The notes under the pieces: model-generated
Database searches by the model: none
What the model was told of the DNA's origin: nothing
What the model saw: only the letters and a program-made list of their open reading frames with translations
Made by a program: the position numbers and the translations under genes
Part shown: one piece after another, positions 1 to 6,315 of the stretch
Layout: every line of letters begins with the position of its first letter
How positions within the stretch are numbered: position 1 is the stretch's first letter
Assembly: GCA_938003515.1 (NCBI GenBank)
Contig: CALKYL010000432.1
Coordinates: 1-6,315, forward strand
Origin: an uncultured bacterium
Lineage (GTDB): Bacteria > Planctomycetota > UBA1135 > UBA2386
Length of the DNA: 6,315 nucleotides
Direction of reading: 5' to 3'

Positions 1-55
1 CGGCCGGCCCGGCGCCGCAGGCGGCACACAGGAGCAGAGCGGTGGCGAGGCGCAT
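1..55 (-). CDS. Lipoprotein, 5' fragment, third gene of nos operon
   Basis: Only the first 18 codons are inside the window; the gene continues past the left edge. The minus-strand ATG at 55 reads MRLATALLLCAACGAGPA: one positive residue, a short hydrophobic core and a lipobox-like LCAAC, as expected for an exported lipoprotein (predicted lipidated Cys at residue 13). It starts 60 bases after the nosZ stop in the same orientation, so it is probably co-transcribed with nosZ. In known nos clusters a downstream lipoprotein is often the copper chaperone NosL, and NosD is also exported, but too little is visible to choose. No clear Shine-Dalgarno is seen. The signal-peptide pattern and the position make a real gene likely; the identity is unknown. 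Confidence 0.55.
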   Translation of the reverse strand, partial: MRLATALLLCAACGAGPA

Positions 56-115
56 CGTCGTGGCGGGTGCGGGCAGGACGGAGTATGGGGACGGAGACGG
101 GCGGACGGCCGACCG

Positions 116-2068
116 CTACTGCGGCTCGACCAGCAGGTAGCCGGCCATCTCGAGGTGCAGCGCGCTGCAGAACTCGGTGCAGTAGAACGGGAACACGCCC
201 GAGCGGTCGGCCGTGAAGGTCACGTTGCAGTGCTTGCCGGGCTCGAGGCTGACGTTGACGTTGTGTCCGCCGATCGCGAGGCCGTGCGTCGCGTCCTTCG
301 CCTGCTCGACGTTGGTCACGTGCAGGTGCACGACGTCGCCCTGCTTGACGCGTACGAGGTCGGGCGAGAAGGGGCTGCGCACGGCGGTCATGAACACGTG
401 CACGCCGTCGGCGCGGCGCTCGATGCGCTCCTTGCCGGCCACCGTCGCGTTCGGATCGACCTGGTCGGTGATCGGATTGAAGCCGATCGGCTTGTAGACC
501 TCGATCGGCTGCAGCTTGTCCGCCTTGATCATCTGCGCATAGTGCGGCTCACCGAGCGGGAGCGGCCTGTCGTAGAGCAGCTCCATCTTCGGCCCGCTGA
601 TGTCGATCAGCTGGAAGTTCTGCGGCAGCAGCGGTCCGACCGGCGCGAACCGGTCGAGGGCCCACTTGTTCATCGCGATCAGGTACTTGCCGTCCGGGCT
701 GACGGTGTCGCCCTCGGCGGTGACCAGGTGGCCGATGTTGTAGTGGGTGTCGATCTTGTCGACGACCTTCAGGTCCTTCAGCGACCACTTGGCGACGACC
801 GTCTCGATGAACACCGAGGTGTAGGCGTAGCCGTCGGCGTCGAATACGGTGTGCAGCGGGCCGAGGCCGATCTCGAACTGGCCCAGGATAGAGTCCTGGA
901 AGTCGAGGATCGGCACGCCGAAGGGGTCCTTGCCGACATACTTCTTGGCGGCGATCGACGTGGCGATCTTCCTGGTGTCGTAGACGGTCGTGTGGGTGTC
1001 GAGCTTGCCGCCGACGACCACCGCGGCGCCGTCGGGCGTCACGTCGACGCCGTGCGGGCTCTTGGGCTCGGGCACGAACGCGATCACGTTCTCGTCGAGC
1101 AGCGTCTGCAACCGGATCGTGCGCATACCGGCGATCGTCTCGGCGCGGCCGTCGCGGGCCAGCTGCTCGCAGCGCCGCCAGTCGATGCAGTGCAGATAGT
1201 CCATGTCGTTCTGCGACGCGCCGGACTCGAGCGGTGGCTTGCCCTCGAGGATGCCGCCGTAGGAGCGCTCGACGTTGAACGAGTTGCAGTAGATCCAGCC
1301 GTCGCTGACCTTCTTGCCGCAGTCGGCGAGGTCCTGCATGTACGGCGGCAGCTCGATCGCGAACGACTGCTCGGGCGCGATGCGGCCGCGCTGCTTGTCG
1401 AAGCGCCAGAAGACCATCGCGCCGCGATACTTCTCGTCGTACTCCTCGATCGGCGCGTAGGCACCGCCGAGCGGCGCGGGATACTGCGCCGTCTCGATGA
1501 CGTAGTCGGTGTCCGGGGTGACGAAGGCCGCGCCGTGCTCGGACTGGATCAAATCCGTGCCGACGATCTGCTTGGTGACGAAGTCGTGCAGGTCGACGAC
1601 GGCGATGCGCGGGTTGCACTTGTCGTTGACGAAGATCCAGCGGCCGTCGTAGTCGCCCCCGGTCTCGCTCAGCGCCGGGTGGTGCATATCCGCCCAGGTG
1701 ATGTCGTGGCCGTGCTTCTTCGTCGCGACGACGTCACCGCTCTCGTCGCCGTAGCCGAAGCCCTGCCAGGGCTCGGGCGTGAACACGCCGACGTACTTCA
1801 GGATGCGCATGCTCGGCACGCCGATGACGATCAGGTTGCCGCCGTGGCCGCCGGACGCGAACGTGTAGTACTCGTCGTGCCGGCCGGTCGGCGTGTAGGT
1901 CTTGAGCGCGGCGGTGACGTCCTGCTCGGTCAGGTCGCGGGCCTGCATCAGCGCGAGCACGTCGCTGCCGCCGCCGGCCGCGGCGTCGCTGCCGCCGCAG
2001 GCGGCCGTCAGGGCGAGGCACAGGAGCGCCGCGGTCCGCGGCGCACGGGGGAGACGGGGAGCTTGCAT
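116..2068 (-). CDS. nosZ: Nitrous oxide reductase NosZ, Sec/lipoprotein type (clade II-like)
   Basis: NosZ catalyses N2O + 2H+ + 2e- to N2 + H2O outside the cytoplasmic membrane, the last step of denitrification. From the ATG at 2068 the protein has 650 residues, a normal length. Residues 1-24 are a Sec signal ending in LTAAC, a possible lipobox (Cys24); there is no twin-arginine motif, as in clade II enzymes. The beta-propeller carries all seven His positions expected for the CuZ/CuZ* cluster: H129 and H130 (DMHH), H178 (EHG), H339 (SPHG), H406 (GPLH), H447 (IGHL), H509 (EPH). The C-terminal cupredoxin domain has the CuA set H595, C630, C634, H638, M641 within YCTEFCSALHLEM; Glu632 replaces the Trp of clade I. 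An in-frame Met at 2185 exists, but the extension would be Ser/Asp-rich repeat sequence ahead of the signal peptide, so 2068 is preferred; a weak GAG lies about 7 bases upstream. Extra cysteines occur at 151, 250, 261, 294, 300 and 614. It follows the cytochrome gene by 88 bases. Confidence 0.97.
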   Translation of the reverse strand: MQAPRLPRAPRTAALLCLALTAACGGSDAAAGGGSDVLALMQARDLTEQDVTAALKTYTPTGRHDEYYTFASGGHGGNLIVIGVPSMRILKYVGVFTPEPWQGFGYGDESGDVVATKKHGHDITWADMHHPALSETGGDYDGRWIFVNDKCNPRIAVVDLHDFVTKQIVGTDLIQSEHGAAFVTPDTDYVIETAQYPAPLGGAYAPIEEYDEKYRGAMVFWRFDKQRGRIAPEQSFAIELPPYMQDLADCGKKVSDGWIYCNSFNVERSYGGILEGKPPLESGASQNDMDYLHCIDWRRCEQLARDGRAETIAGMRTIRLQTLLDENVIAFVPEPKSPHGVDVTPDGAAVVVGGKLDTHTTVYDTRKIATSIAAKKYVGKDPFGVPILDFQDSILGQFEIGLGPLHTVFDADGYAYTSVFIETVVAKWSLKDLKVVDKIDTHYNIGHLVTAEGDTVSPDGKYLIAMNKWALDRFAPVGPLLPQNFQLIDISGPKMELLYDRPLPLGEPHYAQMIKADKLQPIEVYKPIGFNPITDQVDPNATVAGKERIERRADGVHVFMTAVRSPFSPDLVRVKQGDVVHLHVTNVEQAKDATHGLAIGGHNVNVSLEPGKHCNVTFTADRSGVFPFYCTEFCSALHLEMAGYLLVEPQ

Positions 2069-2086
2069 GGGGTTTCTCGTTCGGTC

Positions 2087-2116
2087 GGAGTCGCTGGAGT
2101 CGGAGTCGCTGGAGTC
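2087..2116. repeat. Perfect 15-bp tandem duplication in the cytochrome-nosZ gap
   Basis: The 15-base unit GGAGTCGCTGGAGTC occurs twice head to tail (2087-2101 and 2102-2116) with no mismatch, and the unit itself begins and ends with GGAGTC. It lies in the 88-base space between the cytochrome stop and the nosZ ATG, about 19 bases upstream of that ATG on the minus strand. It could be a slippage product or part of the nosZ leader. No function can be assigned from sequence alone. Confidence 0.9.
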
Positions 2117-2156
2117 GGGGGCGGCCGGGGTTCGGGTCACGCAGACTCGGGGGGGC

Positions 2157-2621
2157 TCATCGGGGGTCGCGGGGGCAGGGGGCACGGGGTGGGCGTCCCG
2201 GGGCGCGGCAGCCGCGTGCGATCGAGACGAGGCCCCCCAGCACCTCGGCCTTGCCCTTCAGCTGCGGCTGCGCGGGCATCATCGGGCTCTTCCCGACGGC
2301 GGCGCCGCCGTAGACGATCGCCTTCTCGATCTGCGCGTCGGTGACCGATTCCTGCCACGACGCGTCGGCGAACGAGCGCGGCTTGGGGTCGAGCGCGGCC
2401 GCACCGGGGCCGTCACCGCGGCCTGCCGCACCGTGGCACGTGAAGCACAGCGAGTCGAACAGGGCGCGCGCTTCGGCGACGCCGGTCTTGGCGGTCGCGG
2501 CGGGCTGCGGCGGGCGCACGGCGGTGCGGCGGCCGTTCTCGGCCGGCGAGCCGCCTCCGCAGGACGACCAGCAGGCGGCGGCGACGAGCGCGGTGAACAC
2601 GGTGAGCACCGGACGGGACAT
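2157..2621 (-). CDS. Small lipoprotein c-type cytochrome, probable NosZ electron donor
   Basis: The 154-residue product has an exported N-terminus with a hydrophobic stretch ending in VAAAC (Cys17; a second Cys at 21 follows). A Pro/Ala/Thr linker leads to a single class I cytochrome c domain at about residues 48-137. It has one haem-binding CFTCH motif (C59, C62, H63), the usual GRGDGPG after it, and a likely distal Met ligand in KSPMMPAQ (M114 or M115). Monohaem cytochromes are common partners in clade II nos clusters and can feed electrons to the CuA site of NosZ; that role is inferred from position as first gene of the operon. The start at 2621 is preferred because GAGG lies 9 bases upstream; an in-frame ATG at 2636 would add MRLPS. 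After the last helix (about residue 136) the protein ends in an odd Arg/Pro/Cys-rich tail of about 18 residues not expected in this family. Confidence 0.88.
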   Translation of the reverse strand: MSRPVLTVFTALVAAACWSSCGGGSPAENGRRTAVRPPQPAATAKTGVAEARALFDSLCFTCHGAAGRGDGPGAAALDPKPRSFADASWQESVTDAQIEKAIVYGGAAVGKSPMMPAQPQLKGKAEVLGGLVSIARGCRAPGRPPRAPCPRDPR

Positions 2622-2660
2622 GGAGGGGAGCCTCATCGGGGATCGGGTTGCTTGGTTCCC

Positions 2661-2690
2661 ATAATAATGGATGCACGCCTCCAATATTGC
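2661..2690 (-). promoter_or_regulatory. Candidate nos operon promoter with NsrR-like half-site
   Basis: On the minus strand TATTAT (2666-2661) resembles a sigma70 -10 element and stands out in this G+C-rich sequence. No good -35 is found at 16-18 bases, which would suit an activator-dependent or repressor-overlapped promoter. Just upstream lies TGCATC (plus-strand GATGCA, 2670-2675), the core of the NsrR half-site AAGATGCATTT. The second half-site is absent. This is a weak, short-motif assignment. Confidence 0.3.
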
Positions 2691-2805
2691 TCGAGATCTC
2701 CGACCGGGCCGCAGTTGTCGCCTCGCTACGCCTTTCGGGGGTCCATTCGGCCCTTCAGGCCCGGATCGCAGAAGACCGGCCGGAGTTCGAGGCGAGCCTC
2801 CGCCG

Positions 2806-2836
2806 TTGGTGCTCGCGCGCGACGACATCGTATAAT
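2806..2836 (+). promoter_or_regulatory. Sigma70-type promoter of FAS1 lipoprotein gene
   Basis: A perfect -10 TATAAT sits at 2831-2836 with TTGGTG at 2806-2811 as a possible -35. The 19-base spacer is slightly long. Transcription would start near 2843, giving a leader of roughly 20-25 bases that ends in the Shine-Dalgarno of the FAS1 gene. A perfect TATAAT is unlikely by chance in such G+C-rich DNA. Confidence 0.6.
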
Positions 2837-2856
2837 CGACCTTGACCTCGTTTTTT

Positions 2857-2861
2857 GGAGG
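2857..2861 (+). promoter_or_regulatory. Ribosome binding site GGAGG of FAS1 gene
   Basis: TTTTTTGGAGG precedes the ATG at 2866 by 4 bases. This is the only strong Shine-Dalgarno in the window and fixes the start at 2866 rather than the upstream in-frame TTG at 2842. Confidence 0.8.
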
Positions 2862-2865
2862 CTCC

Positions 2866-3402
2866 ATGAACCGCCCGCTGACCGTGCTCGCCACCGCCCT
2901 CGTCCTGACCGCCTGCGGCAAGGAGGCGGGCTCGACCGCCCCTGCGCCGACGCGCGCGGTGCGCGAAGAGCAGCCGTTCCCGCTCGATCCGCAGAACATC
3001 GTCAACATCGCGGCCGGCTCGAAGGACCACACGACGCTGGTCGCCGCGCTGCAGGCGGCCGACTACGTCAAGTCGGTCGCGAACCCGGGGCCGCTGACCG
3101 TGTTCGCGCCGACGAACGCGGCGTTCGCCGCGCTGCCACCGGGCACCGTCGACGACCTGCTCCGGCCGGACAACAAGGCCGACCTGCAGGAGCTGATCAA
3201 GTACCACGCGACCACGACCGCCTACGACCCCGGCATGCTGGGACGCATGCACGAGCTCGGCATGGCCAACGGAAAGAAGGTCCGCATCCGCCAGGTCGAC
3301 GGCGAGCTGCGCATCAACGACGCGAGGGTCGTGGCGTCGATCCGGGGCTCCAACGGCTACGTGCACGTCGTCGACGCCGTTCTGACCCCGCCGCCGAAGT
3401 GA
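2866..3402 (+). CDS. Fasciclin (FAS1) domain lipoprotein
   Basis: The 178-residue product begins with a textbook lipoprotein signal: positive N-terminus, hydrophobic core and lipobox LTAC with Cys17. A short Ala/Pro/Thr linker follows, then one FAS1 domain from about residue 42 to the C-terminus. Diagnostic features are the H1 motif [10 protein letters not shown] (78-87), the conserved Tyr-His pair (Y113-H114) and the H2 motif [11 protein letters not shown] (165-175). FAS1 domains are extracytoplasmic folds usually linked to adhesion or to binding other proteins or small ligands; no enzymatic residues can be pointed to. It diverges from the cytochrome-nosZ operon and is followed 127 bases later by an Rrf2-family regulator gene. 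Expression looks strong: TATAAT, short leader and GGAGG. A role as a periplasmic accessory of N2O reduction is an inference from position only; an unrelated envelope role is possible. Confidence 0.93.
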   Translation: MNRPLTVLATALVLTACGKEAGSTAPAPTRAVREEQPFPLDPQNIVNIAAGSKDHTTLVAALQAADYVKSVANPGPLTVFAPTNAAFAALPPGTVDDLLRPDNKADLQELIKYHATTTAYDPGMLGRMHELGMANGKKVRIRQVDGELRINDARVVASIRGSNGYVHVVDAVLTPPPK

Positions 3403-3529
3403 CCCCGCCGGCCGTCCGATCCCTGCCCGCCGGCCAGGCGAGTCGGCCGCGGAGTCGGATGGGCTCCCGTTTCCCGATACGCTGCGGCGCCGCGCCTGCC
3501 GGCGCGTCCGCCATGCCGCCGAGCCTGCC
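3403..3529. other. Gap upstream of Rrf2 gene with short hairpin and direct repeat
   Basis: The gap contains a direct repeat of CCCGCCGGCC (3404-3413 and 3426-3435) and a perfect hairpin with 6-bp arms CGCGCC/GGCGCG and a 4-base loop (3491-3506). A weak -10-like GATACG lies at 3476-3481 without a good -35. The hairpin has no T-tract, so it is not an intrinsic terminator in this orientation. It sits in what would be the leader of the regulator gene, but such hairpins arise easily in G+C-rich DNA. Confidence 0.4.
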
Positions 3530-3955
3530 ATGCTGCTGAGCCTGACCGCCGTCTACGGCCTGCGCGCGCTCGCAGTGCTCGCCGGCCTCGAGCCGGGGGC
3601 GACGATCAACGCCGCCGACCTCGCTGCGGTCACCGGCGTGCCGAAGCAGTATCTGTCGAAGGTCATGCGCAAGCTGGTCGTCGCGAGGCTGGTGCGCGCC
3701 CAGCGCGGTCGGAACGGCGGCTTCCAGCTGCAGAAGCCGGCCCGCGCGATCCCGATCGCCGACGTGCTCGCGGCGCTGTCGCTCGAGATCGACGGCGGCT
3801 GCGCGTTCGGTTTCGCCGAGTGCGACCCGAAGCGGCCGTGCTCGCTGCACCCGATCTGGAGCCGCCTCAACGACAGCCTCGCCGAGTGGGCGAGCCAGAC
3901 GACCCTGGCGGACCTCGACGTGCGCCAGGCCCCCGACGCGGCGCGCGGCCGCTGA
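3530..3955 (+). CDS. Rrf2-family transcriptional regulator, probable Fe-S sensor
   Basis: The 141-residue protein has the Rrf2 winged-helix layout: the N-terminal helix [13 protein letters not shown], a helix-turn-helix with recognition helix around [11 protein letters not shown] (39-49), and a wing RGRNGGFQL (59-67). A dimerisation helix follows. Cys91, Cys98 and Cys104 match the cluster loop of IscR, NsrR and RirA, with His107 after the third Cys as in IscR (Cys-x2-His). The spacing C-x6-C-x5-C differs by one residue from the C-x5-C-x5-C of IscR and NsrR. Such proteins bind [2Fe-2S] or [4Fe-4S] clusters and respond to NO, redox state or iron. The location beside nosZ suggests, but does not show, control of the nos/FAS1 genes. 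It could equally be a general Fe-S or stress regulator. The start at 3530 is the family-typical Met; no strong Shine-Dalgarno precedes it. Confidence 0.93.
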   Translation: MLLSLTAVYGLRALAVLAGLEPGATINAADLAAVTGVPKQYLSKVMRKLVVARLVRAQRGRNGGFQLQKPARAIPIADVLAALSLEIDGGCAFGFAECDPKRPCSLHPIWSRLNDSLAEWASQTTLADLDVRQAPDAARGR

Positions 3956-3983
3956 GCGCGCCGCCGCCGGGCCGCATCCCCCG

Positions 3984-4011
3984 TTGACGGCGGGGCGCCG
4001 TTCGCGACAAT
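3984..4011 (+). promoter_or_regulatory. Sigma70-type promoter of typA
   Basis: TTGACG (3984-3989) and GACAAT (4006-4011) are separated by 16 bases, a good match to the -35/-10 consensus. Transcription would start near 4018, about 30 bases upstream of the typA ATG. This suggests typA is transcribed independently of the preceding regulator gene. Confidence 0.6.
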
Positions 4012-4046
4012 CCTTCGCCGCCTTTTCCGGGCGCCCCCCTGCCTCC

Positions 4047-5878
<1,832 letters not shown>

Positions 5879-5882
<4 letters not shown>

Positions 5883-5907
5883 CGCGCGCTGCCGGGGGCG
5901 CTACCAT
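5879..5907 (+). promoter_or_regulatory. Possible promoter of rnc
   Basis: CTGACG (5879-5884, overlapping the typA stop codon) and TACCAT (5902-5907) are 17 bases apart, each a partial match to the sigma70 hexamers. A start near 5914 would give a leader of about 40 bases before the GTG at 5956. Read-through from typA is equally possible, since no terminator is seen between the genes. Confidence 0.35.
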
Positions 5908-5955
5908 GGCGCGTCCGATGAGCGCCATCGCCCCCACCCCGGCCCGGTCGCGCGC

Positions 5956-6315
5956 GTGACGGCCCGCGCGAGCGCGGCCGTCGACACGGCGCGGCGTCGC
6001 ACGCTCCGCGAGCTGTGCGAACGCCTCGGCTACCGGTTCAAGGACCTCGCGCTGCTCGACCGCGCCCTGACCCACGCCTCGCTCGGCAACGAGGGCAGGG
6101 AGAGCTACGAGCGGCTCGAGTTCCTCGGCGACGCGTTCCTCAACTTCGCCGTCGCCGACGTGCTGTACCGCGCGGACGACGAGGTCGCGGAGGGCCAGCT
6201 GACCGAGACGCGCGCGCGCATCGTCAGCCGTCCGCCCCTCGCCGAAGCGGCGCGGCGCCTCGACCTCGGCCAGCACCTCGCGTCTGGCAAGGGCCTGCGC
6301 GAGGGCGAACGGCAG
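5956..6315 (+). CDS. rnc: Ribonuclease III, 5' part (cut by right window edge)
   Basis: RNase III is the endonuclease that cuts double-stranded RNA, including rRNA precursors. The frame from the GTG at 5956 is open to the window end (120 codons) and reads LRELCERLGYRFKDLALLDR, then ALTHAS, then the family signature ERLEFLGDAFLNFAVADVLY (52-71). Glu52 and Asp59 correspond to E. coli Glu38 and Asp45 of the catalytic site; Glu55 is the conserved Glu41. The helix TETRARIVSRPPLAEAARRLDLG (84-106) is also family-like. The rest of the catalytic domain (second Asp/Glu pair) and the dsRNA-binding domain lie beyond the edge. GTG is chosen because no ATG is in frame between the typA stop and this point and the distance to the first conserved helix is normal. 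It lies 73 bases after typA. Confidence 0.95.
   Translation, partial: MTARASAAVDTARRRTLRELCERLGYRFKDLALLDRALTHASLGNEGRESYERLEFLGDAFLNFAVADVLYRADDEVAEGQLTETRARIVSRPPLAEAARRLDLGQHLASGKGLREGERQ

Larger units (their letters stand above)
2637..2865. promoter_or_regulatory. Divergent control region between nos operon and FAS1 gene
   Basis: About 230 bases separate the cytochrome gene (minus strand) from the FAS1 lipoprotein gene (plus strand). The region is locally less G+C-rich at 2657-2700 and holds the short palindromes CAATATTG (2682-2689) and GAGATCTC (2693-2700). No gene is supported in it. I found no convincing FNR/NNR-type TTGAT-N4-ATCAA site and no NorR-type site. Since the nos operon and the FAS1 gene fire from the same space, shared regulation is possible. 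Confidence 0.6.

Noticed and set aside
2069..2185. N-terminal extension of NosZ to an upstream ATG
   Set aside because: It would put 39 Pro- and Ser/Asp-rich residues, partly encoded by the 15-bp repeat, ahead of a complete signal peptide.
155..2344. Long plus-strand open frame opposite nosZ and the cytochrome gene
   Set aside because: It is the antisense shadow of high-GC coding sequence; its translation is low-complexity Val/Asp/Arg-rich with no recognisable domain.
2637..2865. FNR/DNR-type TTGAT-N4-ATCAA box for the nos operon
   Set aside because: I searched the divergent region by eye and found no pair of half-sites at the right spacing.
2622..3032. N-terminal extension of the cytochrome frame across the divergent region into the FAS1 gene
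   Set aside because: The signal peptide begins at 2621 (or 2636), and the upstream part overlaps the promoter and the opposite gene.
1902..3539. Plus-strand open frame spanning the cytochrome gene, the divergent region and the FAS1 gene
   Set aside because: It crosses two supported genes in the wrong frame and its product is Arg/Gly-rich with no family features.
3973..3999. C-run/G-run inverted repeat after the Rrf2 gene as a terminator
   Set aside because: The stem is imperfect, no T-tract follows, and it overlaps the typA -35 element.

Overview
This is a very G+C-rich bacterial window with strong G/C bias at third codon positions. It carries two unrelated blocks. The left block (about 1-2860, minus strand) is the start of a nitrous oxide reduction (nos) operon. 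The order of transcription is a small lipoprotein cytochrome c, then nosZ (Sec-type, clade II-like), then the first codons of another lipoprotein that runs off the left edge. The right block (plus strand) holds a FAS1/fasciclin-domain lipoprotein that diverges from the nos operon, an Rrf2-family regulator with an Fe-S-type cysteine set, the translational GTPase gene typA (bipA), and the 5' part of rnc (ribonuclease III), which is cut by the right edge.

The organism cannot be named from this window alone. Clade II NosZ with a Sec/lipoprotein signal, high G+C, and many lipoproteins of the form ...AC-G-G/K/A fit groups such as Myxococcota, Gemmatimonadota or related environmental lineages. This is an inference. 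Housekeeping typA and rnc show the piece is chromosomal. I see no transposase, integrase, att site, tRNA or CRISPR array.

How the parts may work together: NosZ reduces N2O to N2 outside the cytoplasmic membrane, with electrons from a c-type cytochrome. Here both NosZ and the adjacent cytochrome have lipobox-like signals, so the pair may be membrane-tethered. The FAS1 lipoprotein shares the divergent control region (2637-2865) with the nos operon. That region contains an AT-rich island with a GATGCA half-site (part of the NsrR consensus) and, on the plus strand, a perfect TATAAT with a strong Shine-Dalgarno for the FAS1 gene. The Rrf2 protein just downstream is a plausible redox/NO/Fe-S sensor for this locus, but nothing in the sequence proves it.

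typA and rnc each have their own plausible sigma70-type promoter (TTGACG-16-GACAAT and CTGACG-17-TACCAT), so they are probably not part of the nos unit. The most interesting points are the all-lipoprotein nos/FAS1 module, the unusual C-x6-C-x5-C-x2-H set of the Rrf2 protein, six extra cysteines in NosZ, and a perfect 15-bp tandem duplication between the cytochrome gene and nosZ.
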